Positions 10,194 through 18,950 of a stretch of DNA of 64,000 nucleotides are shown here, piece by piece. A model generated the notes under the pieces. That model made no database searches and had not been told where the DNA came from. It was given only the letters and a program-made list of their open reading frames with translations. Both the position numbers and the translations under genes were made by a program. The DNA is from Reichenbachiella agariperforans (lineage in GTDB: Bacteria > Bacteroidota > Bacteroidia > Cytophagales > Cyclobacteriaceae), in assembly GCF_900142205.1 (NCBI RefSeq), contig NZ_FRAA01000006.1:203442-267441 (forward strand), read 5' to 3'. Position 1 is the stretch's first letter, and every line of letters begins with the position of its first letter.

Positions 10194-10214
10194 ATATCCC
10201 TAGTGGACAGGTAC
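10194..10214. promoter_or_regulatory. Second copy of the putative operator, upstream of the TPR-LuxR gene
   Basis: ATATCCCTAGTGGACAGGTAC followed by AAAA resembles the sequence beginning at the palindrome upstream of the giant gene (CTATCCCATGGGATAGGTAC followed by AGAA, minus strand). The two share TATCCC and a GG-A-AGGTACA-AA block, roughly 18 of 26 aligned bases. The dyad is imperfect here. It lies in the divergent region between the regulator (minus) and the FAD/Fe-S oxidoreductase (plus), so either gene could be affected. Operator function is inferred. Confidence 0.25.
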
Positions 10215-10368
10215 AAAAGCCTACAGGTTGAAAGTGTATTCAAATACAAACGGGGTTGAAATACCCTCTGAATGACATGAATTTTGTGATTACTTCATGG
10301 GTATGGAATGCTGCAAGTTTTATGCATTATTTTGACTGTTTTGCATGTATAGATTCCGGCTAATATCA

Positions 10369-10376
10369 TATTTTTG
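10369..10376 (+). promoter_or_regulatory. Candidate -7 box (TAnnTTTG) of the FAD/Fe-S oxidoreductase gene
   Basis: TATTTTTG matches the Bacteroidota -7 consensus TAnnTTTG. A TTTG at 10340-10343 could be the -33 box, but its 25-bp spacing is longer than usual. The box ends only 5 bp before the ATG, so a transcript from it would be nearly leaderless. Confidence 0.3.
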
Positions 10377-10381
10377 CGACC

Positions 10382-13306
10382 ATGAAAAATGCACTGGGGA
10401 AATTGGCGAATACGCTAAAAGGGGATTTGTTTGTAGATGAGACGTTGCGTACGCTGTATGCTACGGATGCGTCGGCGTATCGTGAGCTTCCTCTCGCAGT
10501 AGCTATGCCTATCGACAAGGAGGATATTCGTCTCCTGATTCAGTTTGCCAATGAACACAACACCTCGCTGATTCCTCGTACGGCTGGTACTTCTCTGGCA
10601 GGACAGGTGGTCGGAAATGGTATCGTAGTGGATGTGTCTAAGCATTTTAATCAAGTACTGGAAGTCAACCCAGAAGGAAACTGGGTGAGACTTCATCCAG
10701 GTGTAATCCGCGACGACCTCAACCGTCACTTGAAGCCCTTTGGGATGTTCTACGGGCCAGAAACCTCTACAGCCAATCGTGCGATGGTCGGTGGCATGGT
10801 TGGTAACAATTCCTGTGGATCGAACTCTGTGGTCTACGGTAGTGCCCGTGAACATTTGTTAGAAGTAACGGGCTTTTTGTCAGACGGTAGTGAGGTGACC
10901 TTTGGGGCGGTGAGTCAGGAAGGTTTTACAGCGAAAGCAGCGGAGGATTCTCTAGAAGGACAAATCTACCGTGAGATTAATTCTCTTTTGCAGCCTGCGG
11001 AGGTACGTGAAGAGATCGCCAAGGAATTTCCCAAACCGAGTATTCCTAGAAGAAATACAGGCTATGCAGTGGATTTATTGGCTATTAACCAACCGTTCGA
11101 AAGTACAGGTGAGCCATTTAACTTCTGTAAACTGATCGCGGGTTCTGAGGGGACTTTGATGTTTATCACAGAACTGAAGCTCAATACCCTGCCTTTGCCT
11201 CCCAAGAACAAAGCCTTGGTATGTATCCACTGCAACGACATCAATGAGTCGCTATTGGCCAACTTGGTCGGACTAAAATATGAGCCACACGCCAGTGAGC
11301 TGATCGATGACATCATCCTTCAGTGTACCAAAGAAAATATAGAACAGCAGAAGAATCGCTTTTTTGTCCAAGGTGATCCAGGTGCGATACTCGTAGTAGA
11401 GCTAGCTGCAGAAAATGACGAGATGCTAGACCAAAAGTGTGAAGCGATGATCGCTGAACTCAAAAAGGATGGACTCGGTTATCATTATCCTATTTTGAAA
11501 GGCGGAGATATAGGCAAAGTCTGGAATCTCAGAAAAGCAGGACTTGGTCTCTTAGCCAATATCCCTGGAGATGCTAAGGCTCAGCCTGTGATCGAAGATA
11601 CGGCGGTGGACGTGCAAGACTTACCAGAGTATATTCGTGAGTTTAACGAGACTTTGGCTCAGTATAATCTGAACTGTGTGCACTATGCACATGCTGGGTC
11701 TGGGGAGCTGCACTTGCGTCCAGTACTCAACATGAAGACCGAAGAAGGTCACCGGATGTTCAGGGTAGTGGCGGAAGAAATTTCTCGTTTGGTCAAAAAA
11801 TATCGAGGCTCTCTCAGTGGGGAGCATGGAGACGGTCGTCTTAGAGGGGAGTTTATCCGGGAGCAGATAGGAGAAAAAAATTATCAATTGATCAGAGCGG
11901 TCAAGAAATCTTGGGATCCAAAAGGGATTTTTAACCCTGGGAAGATAACTGACACGGCAAAGATGGACGAGTTCCTAAGGTATGAGCCGAACCAGCCAGA
12001 CCCAGAGATCAAGACTTATTTTAACTGGGACAAAAGCAAAGGAATCCTACGTGCAGCAGAGCTGTGCAATGGTTCAGGTGATTGTCGAAAATCTGAAGGG
12101 AGTGGAGGCACGATGTGTCCTAGTTTCATGGCGACCCGAAACGAAAAAGATACGACTCGTGCCCGTGCCAATATGCTGCGAGAAGTACTCACTCATTCTG
12201 ATAAACTCAACAAGTTTGACAGTGTGCAGATCAAAGAGGTGATGGATTTGTGCCTGTCATGTAAGGGATGTAAATCGGAGTGTCCTTCTAATGTGGACAT
12301 GGCTAGACTCAAGGCGGAATTTGAACAGCAGTACTATGATGCTAACGGGATGCCACTAGCCAAACGCATGATGGGTGAATACGACCTCAGTATGAAAATG
12401 GCCTCTTTGGTGCCATGGGCATACAATGCGGTTTTTAAAAACACATTGACTGGAAAACTGGGGAAAGCCCTTATGGGTGTACATGAGGACAGGTCTATGC
12501 CTCTCATGCCAAAGAGGACTATGAGTGCTTGGTTTAAGAAGAATAGATCAAAACTCAAGAGCCAGCAGTCTGATAAGAAGTTGTACCTATTCTTTGATGA
12601 GTTTACTAACTATCTGGATGCAGAAATCGGAATCACCGCGATACAGCTCTTGGACGAGCTGGGCTTTAATGTTATGCAGTTAGATCATGACCAGTCTGGG
12701 CGTGCGTTGATCTCCAAGGGTATGGTGCGAAAGGCAAAAAAAGTAGCCAACAAGAATGTCAATATACTTCATGGTAAAATCTCTTCAGAGACTCCTTTCG
12801 TCGGGATAGAACCTTCTACGATTTTGACATTACGGGATGAATATCCAGATCTCTGTGATGTCGAGTTGAAGCAAAAAGCGACCGAAGTAGCAGACGCTTG
12901 TTTGACCATCGAGGAGTTTTTGTCACGTGAGTTTAGGAGAGGAAATATTGATGCTTCGCGTTTTACCACGGAGAGTAAGCAGCTCAAAGTACATGGGCAT
13001 TGTCATCAGAAGGCCTTATCGTCAGTGATTACACTAAAAGACACTTTGTCCATTCCTGCCAACTTTGAGGTAGAAGTCATTCAGTCAGGTTGCTGTGGAA
13101 TGGCGGGTTCGTTCGGGTACGAAAAGGAACATTATGAAACCTCTATGAAGGTCGGTGAATTGGTGTTATTCCCCGCTGTGCGCACGGCTACTGAGGAGAC
13201 GATCATCTCTGCGCCAGGGACGAGCTGTCGTCATCAGATCAAAGATGGTACAGGCAAAGTGGCACTTCACCCTGTGGAGGTGCTTTATCAGGCATTGAAT
13301 CGCTAG
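10382..13306 (+). CDS. FAD-linked oxidase / Fe-S (GlcD-GlpC-type) fusion, probable D-2-hydroxyacid dehydrogenase
   Basis: The 974-residue protein fuses a GlcD/D-lactate dehydrogenase-like flavoprotein to an iron-sulfur module. The N-terminal PCMH FAD-binding domain shows PRTAGTSLAGQ (~62-72) and GMVGNNSCGSNS (~138). The FAD-oxidase C-domain carries YAHAGSGELHLRP and GSLSGEHGDGR. Two ferredoxin-type cysteine clusters follow, CNGSGDC...CP (~562) and CLSCKGCKSECP (~624). The C-terminal CCG-like region has HGHCHQK and SGCCGMAGSFG. Such fusions oxidise D-lactate, glycolate or another 2-hydroxyacid and pass electrons to the quinone pool; the substrate cannot be read from sequence. The gene stands alone, divergent from the TPR-LuxR gene, and its end overlaps the convergent NAT gene by 4 bp. 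Confidence 0.9.
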   Translation: MKNALGKLANTLKGDLFVDETLRTLYATDASAYRELPLAVAMPIDKEDIRLLIQFANEHNTSLIPRTAGTSLAGQVVGNGIVVDVSKHFNQVLEVNPEGNWVRLHPGVIRDDLNRHLKPFGMFYGPETSTANRAMVGGMVGNNSCGSNSVVYGSAREHLLEVTGFLSDGSEVTFGAVSQEGFTAKAAEDSLEGQIYREINSLLQPAEVREEIAKEFPKPSIPRRNTGYAVDLLAINQPFESTGEPFNFCKLIAGSEGTLMFITELKLNTLPLPPKNKALVCIHCNDINESLLANLVGLKYEPHASELIDDIILQCTKENIEQQKNRFFVQGDPGAILVVELAAENDEMLDQKCEAMIAELKKDGLGYHYPILKGGDIGKVWNLRKAGLGLLANIPGDAKAQPVIEDTAVDVQDLPEYIREFNETLAQYNLNCVHYAHAGSGELHLRPVLNMKTEEGHRMFRVVAEEISRLVKKYRGSLSGEHGDGRLRGEFIREQIGEKNYQLIRAVKKSWDPKGIFNPGKITDTAKMDEFLRYEPNQPDPEIKTYFNWDKSKGILRAAELCNGSGDCRKSEGSGGTMCPSFMATRNEKDTTRARANMLREVLTHSDKLNKFDSVQIKEVMDLCLSCKGCKSECPSNVDMARLKAEFEQQYYDANGMPLAKRMMGEYDLSMKMASLVPWAYNAVFKNTLTGKLGKALMGVHEDRSMPLMPKRTMSAWFKKNRSKLKSQQSDKKLYLFFDEFTNYLDAEIGITAIQLLDELGFNVMQLDHDQSGRALISKGMVRKAKKVANKNVNILHGKISSETPFVGIEPSTILTLRDEYPDLCDVELKQKATEVADACLTIEEFLSREFRRGNIDASRFTTESKQLKVHGHCHQKALSSVITLKDTLSIPANFEVEVIQSGCCGMAGSFGYEKEHYETSMKVGELVLFPAVRTATEETIISAPGTSCRHQIKDGTGKVALHPVEVLYQALNR

Positions 13307-14115
13307 AAGTTCATCTCGTAGGTGATGCCAAAATGCTGCTGGAGCAGTGAGCAGAATTCATCGTGATTTAGAATGTCCTGCTCCTGTTTTTCGCCTAGTC
13401 GTTGTGTGATCAATTTTTTATCTGTTAGTGTGATTCGACCATCTGGTTTGGCCTGAGAGATGATGTTTTGTTTGGTGAAATGCGACTTTGGGTTGGTCTG
13501 ATGATAATGGCACATATCGATGAATTCTACCAATTGATATTCTTTTTTGCTAAACACATATTGCGCATCAAACTGTAGCGAATCTTCAGACTTAGAGAGT
13601 GTGTAGTCTTCATCAGCGTTTTTATCTATCCTGAAATAGCGGGTATAGTCCATTTGTAATTCTCCGGGGTGTATGACTTTCGGAGAACTAAAGGAATCGC
13701 CAAACCCAACGTCACAGAGGTAGATATTGTCATCTAAGTAGACTAGCAGTGCGGCATGATCTAGCACTGGGCCTAAGTTGCCCTGCCGGTCGTAGACTTG
13801 CGCTCCTATTAGATGTACCTCGAACCCTAGTGATTGTAGCAAGCAATAGAAAAAACCATTGAGCTCATAACAGAACCCCCCACGTCTTTTGATTAGAATC
13901 TTTTCATTCAGGTGTTTGATGTCCAATATGATTTCCCTTCGCATAGAAATGTCAAGATTCTCGAAAGGAATATTCATTAGATGATTTCGGTGGAGCAGTC
14001 TGAGATACCTCAGGGATGGTTTGAGTTCGCGAGGAGTTCGTATTCGAGCGAGGTATTGGCTAATCTCTTGTTCGCTTAGTTTGGGCTTTTGTCTTTTTAG
14101 ATAACCTGTCGACAT
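13303..14115 (-). CDS. nat: Arylamine N-acetyltransferase
   Basis: This enzyme transfers an acetyl group from acetyl-CoA to arylamines or hydrazines. The Cys-His-Asp triad is visible: Cys82 in RRGGFCYELN, His120 in LDHAALLV and Asp135 in YLCDVGFGDS. The start is set at ATG 14115 (MSTGYLKRQ), giving 270 residues, usual for bacterial NATs. An in-frame TTG at 14139 would add eight residues but has no support. The N-terminal helical part (YLARI...NIPFENLDI) is also typical. It is convergent with the oxidoreductase and overlaps its stop by 4 bp. The physiological substrate is unknown. Confidence 0.88.
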   Translation of the reverse strand: MSTGYLKRQKPKLSEQEISQYLARIRTPRELKPSLRYLRLLHRNHLMNIPFENLDISMRREIILDIKHLNEKILIKRRGGFCYELNGFFYCLLQSLGFEVHLIGAQVYDRQGNLGPVLDHAALLVYLDDNIYLCDVGFGDSFSSPKVIHPGELQMDYTRYFRIDKNADEDYTLSKSEDSLQFDAQYVFSKKEYQLVEFIDMCHYHQTNPKSHFTKQNIISQAKPDGRITLTDKKLITQRLGEKQEQDILNHDEFCSLLQQHFGITYEMNF

Positions 14116-14328
14116 ATTTTTTAGATAATTTTCGAGCAACTAGAATCCTTTGTCCGAACAAGAATAGCTTTTCCCTATCAAAGATTTTACTCCTCTGCTT
14201 GTTTTATTTGGTTCGGAAAATACCCGACTAAATAGGGTTGGGAACTCCTTTTTAGAATCCTATAATGATATTTTATCTAAGTTTACATTCGTAAATTTAT
14301 CTAAAGTATACAGAAGAAAACCTAGAGG

Positions 14329-15237
14329 ATGAAAGTATTGATAACAGGTGCAAATGGGCTTTTGGGACAGAAGTTGGTCAAACTCCTCTTGGACAAAGGA
14401 GAAGAGGTCATCGCCACTTCGCACGGAAAGAGTCGGTTGGACTACCTAGAGCAGTCATTCGAGTATGCACGGATGGATATTACGCAGCAGGCCGAGGTGC
14501 TAGAGGTGATTCAGTACTATCAGCCAGATGTAGTGGTCAATACAGCTGCTATGACTAATGTTGATCAGTGTGAGACTGCCCGCGAAGAATGTCGTCAACT
14601 CAATGTGGATGCGGTGCAGTACTTGGTAGATGCGTGTCGTCTATCGGGTAGTTTTTTGGTGCACTTGTCCACGGATTTTATCTTTGATGGAGAGGCGGGG
14701 CCTTATACGGAGAATGATCCAGCTAAACCATTGAGTTACTATGGGCAGAGCAAATTGGATGCGGAGACTATCGTGCAGGATAGCGGTATTGACTGGTCTA
14801 TACTTCGGACAGTACTGGTCTATGGGATTACTCCTGGGATGAGTCGCTCCAATATCGTGCTTTGGGTCAAGAGCAGCCTAGAAGAAGGCAAAGAACTAAA
14901 GATTGTAGATGATCAGTGGCGTACACCGACCTTAGCAGAGGATCTAGCGATGGGCTGTTATCTATCAGCGGCCAAAAGAGCGCAGGGCATTTTTAATATC
15001 TCAGGAAAAGACATGCTGACTCCCTACGACATGGCAATGAAAACCTGTGACTATTTCGAGTTGGATAAGGCTAAGATTACGAAAGTAGACGGTTCTACCT
15101 TTACACAAACAGCAAAGAGACCACCCAAAACAGGGTTTGTAATAGAAAAGGCTCGACTGGTGCTGGGCTATGAACCCGTTAGCTTTGACGAAGGAATACA
15201 GATTTTGGATACTCAGGTACGTGATTTGGCGGTCTAA
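14329..15237 (+). CDS. RmlD-like NAD(P)-dependent sugar-nucleotide reductase (SDR family)
   Basis: The 302-residue protein has an N-terminal Rossmann motif GANGLLGQKL (residues 7-16), the family motifs TAAMTNVDQCE and STDFIFDG, and the YxxxK pair in YYGQSK. This is the extended SDR pattern of dTDP-4-dehydrorhamnose reductase (RmlD). No rmlA, rmlB or rmlC gene is adjacent, so it may act on another nucleotide sugar or be a general RmlD-like oxidoreductase. The ATG at 14329 follows an AT-rich leader with a near-consensus box TAAATTTA at 14292-14299. It is monocistronic, with sigma-54 158 bp downstream. Confidence 0.78.
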   Translation: MKVLITGANGLLGQKLVKLLLDKGEEVIATSHGKSRLDYLEQSFEYARMDITQQAEVLEVIQYYQPDVVVNTAAMTNVDQCETAREECRQLNVDAVQYLVDACRLSGSFLVHLSTDFIFDGEAGPYTENDPAKPLSYYGQSKLDAETIVQDSGIDWSILRTVLVYGITPGMSRSNIVLWVKSSLEEGKELKIVDDQWRTPTLAEDLAMGCYLSAAKRAQGIFNISGKDMLTPYDMAMKTCDYFELDKAKITKVDGSTFTQTAKRPPKTGFVIEKARLVLGYEPVSFDEGIQILDTQVRDLAV

Positions 15238-15361
15238 CCGCGCTGATATTGTTCCTACATGAGTTAGTGTGAGTTTTTCTCTATTGAGTCAAATGATTTT
15301 TTTGAGTAAAAATCCTCTTGTCAAAATCCGTTGGCGTTACTTCTTTTAATGTGAAATAGAA

Positions 15362-15369
15362 TAAATTTG
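15362..15369 (+). promoter_or_regulatory. Candidate -7 box (TAnnTTTG) of rpoN
   Basis: TAAATTTG matches the Bacteroidota -7 consensus exactly and ends 26 bp before the rpoN ATG. I see no good TTTG -33 box at normal spacing. Confidence 0.4.
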
Positions 15370-15395
15370 GTGGATTCATCTAAAAGTAATTATTC

Positions 15396-16829
15396 ATGCA
15401 AAAATTAGGATTAATACAATCCCTCGGTCAGAAACTGTCGCCGCAACAGATACAGTTCATCAAGCTGCTACAGGTGCCTACTGCTGAGTTGGAGGCAAGA
15501 ATAAAAGAAGAAATGGAGGTCAACCCTGCGCTAGAGGAAGGCAAGGATGATGACGAGGAAGTGAGTAACGAAGAAGAACGTGCTGAGAACACCGATAGCG
15601 ATGAGCTCAATGTCGATGACTACCTCAATGAGGATGATTATGTAGGATATAAAATGCAAGGTGATGGCAATCACCAAGAGGAAGAACGAGAGATGCCCAT
15701 CTCCTCAGGGACTTCTCTTCAGGATCAACTGATTGTACAGTTGGGTTTTTTGAAGTTAGATGAGACCCAAGAAATCATAGGACGACAGCTTATTGGTAGC
15801 ATAGAGTCCGATGGCTATATTCGACGTGATCTTGAAGCGATCATGAACGATCTGGCTTTCTCTCAAAATATTGAAACAAGCTTGGAGGAGTTGGAAGAGA
15901 TTCTAACCAAGATACAAGGGTTTGACCCAGCGGGCATAGCTGCGCGATCACTCCAAGAGTGTCTGATGATACAGTTGGAGAAAAAAGAAGTGCATGGTGA
16001 TGAGGTTGATCTAGCACTAAAAATAGTGGGGAGCTGTTTTGAGGAGTTTACTAAAAAGCACTATGATAAAATCATCAAAAAACTAGATGTCACGGATGAG
16101 GCACTCAAAGATGCCATTCATATGATCACAAAGCTCAACCCAAAACCTGGTGGGACGAACGATAGTTTGGTGAGAATACAGTATCTGCTGCCAGATTTTA
16201 TATTGACGAACGATGACGGCAAGTTGGAGTTGATTTTGAACTCTAAGAATGCTCCAGAGCTCAAAGTTAGTCGCTCATATTCGGACATGTTTCAGTCCTA
16301 TCACAAGAGTGACAAGAAGGACAAGAAACTCAAGGAGACGGTGTCTTTCGTGAAGCAAAAGCTAGATGCGGCCAAGTGGTTTATTGACGCTGTGAAGCAG
16401 CGTCAGCAGACTTTGCTCAACACCATGAATGCGATCATCAAATATCAATATGATTTCTTTTTGGATGGAGATGAGTCTAAGCTGCGACCGATGATATTGA
16501 AGGATATCGCCGAGATCATTGGGATGGATATTTCGACGATTTCTCGTGTAGCGAATAGCAAATCTATCCAGACGGAGTTTGGGATTTTCCCACTCAAATA
16601 TTTCTTCTCTGAAGGAATCGCTACGGACTCTGGCGAAGATGTAAGTAGCAGAGAAGTCAAGTTAAAACTGAAGACTTTTATCGAGAACGAGGACAAGTCT
16701 AAGCCTTTGTCGGATGACAAATTAGAAAAACTCCTGAAGGCTGAGGGGTACAATATTGCGCGCCGTACGGTAGCGAAGTACAGAGAACAGCTCAATTTGC
16801 CAGTAGCAAGATTACGAAAGGAGTTATAG
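15396..16829 (+). CDS. rpoN: RNA polymerase sigma-54 factor
   Basis: This is the alternative sigma factor that needs AAA+ activators to open promoters. The 477-residue protein has the Gln/Leu-rich activator-interacting region I at the N-terminus (LGQKLSPQQIQFIKLLQ, residues ~10-27) and an acidic region II (~45-95). A core-binding domain includes FDPAGIAARSLQECL, and an HTH lies around 365-395 (DISTISRVANSKSIQT). The diagnostic RpoN box ARRTVAKYRE is at 455-464, near the C-terminus. Length is normal. Its stop codon overlaps the start of the next gene by one base, so the two may be translationally coupled. No enhancer-binding activator is encoded in the window. Confidence 0.96.
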   Translation: MQKLGLIQSLGQKLSPQQIQFIKLLQVPTAELEARIKEEMEVNPALEEGKDDDEEVSNEEERAENTDSDELNVDDYLNEDDYVGYKMQGDGNHQEEEREMPISSGTSLQDQLIVQLGFLKLDETQEIIGRQLIGSIESDGYIRRDLEAIMNDLAFSQNIETSLEELEEILTKIQGFDPAGIAARSLQECLMIQLEKKEVHGDEVDLALKIVGSCFEEFTKKHYDKIIKKLDVTDEALKDAIHMITKLNPKPGGTNDSLVRIQYLLPDFILTNDDGKLELILNSKNAPELKVSRSYSDMFQSYHKSDKKDKKLKETVSFVKQKLDAAKWFIDAVKQRQQTLLNTMNAIIKYQYDFFLDGDESKLRPMILKDIAEIIGMDISTISRVANSKSIQTEFGIFPLKYFFSEGIATDSGEDVSSREVKLKLKTFIENEDKSKPLSDDKLEKLLKAEGYNIARRTVAKYREQLNLPVARLRKEL

Positions 16830-17437
16830 TGAGAGATAAGGTTAGCCAAATCGTCTCTCATTTGTTTCATCCATTGCTGATGCCGACGCTGACTTTTTGT
16901 TTGTTGTTTGCATTTGCTCCACACTTGATACAACCTATCTCGTTGATGACACTCCCGTTTTTGTTCGTCACGACATTTGTGATCCCGATGATTAGTATTT
17001 CTATTCTTAAAGTTTCGGGATCGATCAAAAGTCTACGAATGGAGGACAGAGAAGAGCGCATGGTGCCCTTTGTTTTTATCACCTTGTTTTTTATGATGAC
17101 GACCTATTTGTTTATCTATAAAGTAGGCGTCAACCAGATCGTGGGGGTGATTTTTCTGTCCACTACACTATTACTCATCTTGCTGACTTTAGTGACTTCT
17201 CGTTACAAAATCAGTATTCATGCTGCAGCGTTAAGTGGTGTGTGTGGTTATTTGCTTGCGCTGTGCTGGAGGTACCCGAACGGTATGTTGGTCTATCCTT
17301 TGATTGCGACGCTGATTGTTGCAGGAGGGGTGATGAGTGCTCGGCTTCAACTGAATGCTCACCGAGCGCATGAGATCTTAGCAGGTAGCCTACTAGGGCT
17401 ATTGACCTGCTTTGCTGCTCTTTATTGGTTTATTTAG
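16829..17437 (+). CDS. PAP2-like integral membrane protein
   Basis: The 202-residue protein starts with GTG at 16829, whose first base is the last base of the rpoN stop. About six hydrophobic segments are visible. The C-terminal region, with KISIHAAALSG and AHRAHEILAGSLLG, resembles the histidine-containing motifs of PAP2 lipid phosphatases, but the full KX6RP signature is not obvious. A role in undecaprenyl- or phospholipid-phosphate turnover is possible. It may simply be co-transcribed with rpoN, and its end overlaps the convergent barrel gene by 4 bp. Confidence 0.6.
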   Translation: MRDKVSQIVSHLFHPLLMPTLTFCLLFAFAPHLIQPISLMTLPFLFVTTFVIPMISISILKVSGSIKSLRMEDREERMVPFVFITLFFMMTTYLFIYKVGVNQIVGVIFLSTTLLLILLTLVTSRYKISIHAAALSGVCGYLLALCWRYPNGMLVYPLIATLIVAGGVMSARLQLNAHRAHEILAGSLLGLLTCFAALYWFI

Positions 17438-18135
17438 AAACCAGAGATAGAGACACCGATTGTGGAGTAGGTGATATCCTCTCCATCCAAAGGACCTCTG
17501 CTCGTAAATACAGGAGTGAAATACTGCTTGTAGAAGATACTAAAGCTACCCCAGCCTATTCTAGCCTGTGCTCCAAGTCTTAGTTTTGAAGTCCCTTGAT
17601 CACCTTTTTCTTTGATTTTTCTGGTTTTTCCATCTAAATCATACTTTACTTTCGTTTTTTGATCGAAGATGATACCAGCCATACCTCCTACGGAGATGAA
17701 AGGGCTCGCTTTGTGGTCGTTACCTGTGATGTTGAACCTAAACTCCATAGGGATCTCGGCATAGTTGAGACTGTACTGAGCCTTGGTATAGCTCCAATCA
17801 TCATCAACGTCTTCATATTTGTCTCCTAAGAAGTCGCCATTTTTTGACCCTAGTTTGTCTAGGCTTACGCCAATCCCAGGCCTAAATTCTATTTTCTTAC
17901 TGAGTTCAAAAGGTTTTACGAAGTATATAGCAACCGATTTAGATCTCCACCAGTGGGTATCGCTCCAGTAGCCTGGTTTACCGGTCATAAGGTTGAATCC
18001 AAAATCCACCATCAATTCACCAGGTAGTTCAGGTGTTTTTTTGGTCACTTCTTCGCTCAACTGAGCATTTGCTTCTATATGTAAAGTAAGGAGAAGTGTG
18101 AGCGCTCCTAGGATAACTGTGATTCTATTCTTCAT
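17434..18135 (-). CDS. Outer-membrane beta-barrel (PorT-like) protein
   Basis: The 233-residue protein has a clear signal peptide (RITVILGALTLLLTLHIEANA, cleaved near residue 24). Alternating amphipathic strands (for example VDFGFNLMTG and SVAIYFVKPFEL) follow, with the last strand ending in Phe (TIGVSISGF), as expected for an outer-membrane barrel of the Bacteroidota PorT-like type. It is the last gene of the minus-strand capsule cassette, 92 bp after the PHP phosphatase. A link to polysaccharide export is suggested only by position. Confidence 0.65.
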   Translation of the reverse strand: MKNRITVILGALTLLLTLHIEANAQLSEEVTKKTPELPGELMVDFGFNLMTGKPGYWSDTHWWRSKSVAIYFVKPFELSKKIEFRPGIGVSLDKLGSKNGDFLGDKYEDVDDDWSYTKAQYSLNYAEIPMEFRFNITGNDHKASPFISVGGMAGIIFDQKTKVKYDLDGKTRKIKEKGDQGTSKLRLGAQARIGWGSFSIFYKQYFTPVFTSRGPLDGEDITYSTIGVSISGF

Positions 18136-18227
18136 TTGCTTGATTTAAAGCCTTTCGATTTTCGACTGGCAAAGATAGATGAATTTTGAAATTATAAGTT
18201 TTCAGCGGTGTTTATCTATGCCTAGTG

Positions 18228-18950
18228 TTACAATGAGTTGTTGAGTAGTGAAAGTTGCCCTGCCTTCTTGAAATATTTTGTTTTCATGGCCTTTTGATAA
18301 TTGGCTAGGTGTTGCTCATGATGGATATCAGATCCGATGAAGTGTACTTGCCCTTGTTTGACAAGGTGCTCAGCTGTTTTTTTTGCTTCTTTGGAGTAAT
18401 AACCAATGAAGGAGCTGGAATTGATTTGTAGTTTGACACCCATATCGATGATGGGTTGGATCAGACTATAGTTTTCTTGGAGGTACTGATATCGCTCTGG
18501 GTGAGCTAGGATAGGGGTGAACCCCTTTGCTCGTAGTTTAAAAAACACCTCTTCTAATTGCAGAGGCTTGTTCATAAAAGCTGTTTCTACCAGTATGTAT
18601 TGGTTGCCAAAGGTGAGTAATTCTGTGTCATCATCAATCGCTGCGATGAACCAATCGTCTATATAGTATTCTGCTCCTGCTATTACTTTAGCCTTAATAT
18701 CGGCCTCTGTGAGCCGCTGATTTAACTCTTCTACCCCGGCTAAGATTGTCTCAGGCTTATTGGGGTAGTAGTCGTTGATGATGTGTGGTGTCGTTATGAT
18801 TTTGTTAACACCTAATGCATAAAGCCCTTGAATAATATTTAATGATTGCTCCCAAGATTTTACTCCATCATCGATCCCTGGGATGAGGTGTGAATGGAGA
18901 TCTGTATGAATTGAGGGCTGTGGTTTTCGATGGTTAAACCAATTGATCAT
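18228..18950 (-). CDS. PHP-family tyrosine-protein phosphatase (CpsB/YwqE type)
   Basis: The 240-residue protein has the PHP metal-binding signature DLHSHLIPGIDDG near its N-terminus (~17-29), then TTPHI, LAHPERY and SDIHH, which supply the other metal ligands. This matches the Mn-dependent CpsB/YwqE phosphatases that dephosphorylate the tyrosine-rich tail of bacterial tyrosine kinases. It overlaps the stop of the Wzc-like kinase by one base (TAATG), so kinase and phosphatase are made together. It probably resets Wzc during capsule or exopolysaccharide assembly. Confidence 0.88.
   Translation of the reverse strand: MINWFNHRKPQPSIHTDLHSHLIPGIDDGVKSWEQSLNIIQGLYALGVNKIITTPHIINDYYPNKPETILAGVEELNQRLTEADIKAKVIAGAEYYIDDWFIAAIDDDTELLTFGNQYILVETAFMNKPLQLEEVFFKLRAKGFTPILAHPERYQYLQENYSLIQPIIDMGVKLQINSSSFIGYYSKEAKKTAEHLVKQGQVHFIGSDIHHEQHLANYQKAMKTKYFKKAGQLSLLNNSL

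Noticed and set aside
14329..15237. dTDP-rhamnose pathway cluster
   Set aside because: Only an RmlD-like gene is present; no rmlA, rmlB or rmlC neighbour exists in the window.
16445..16933. 162-codon minus-strand frame
   Set aside because: Antisense to the end of rpoN and the start of the PAP2-like gene, both well supported.
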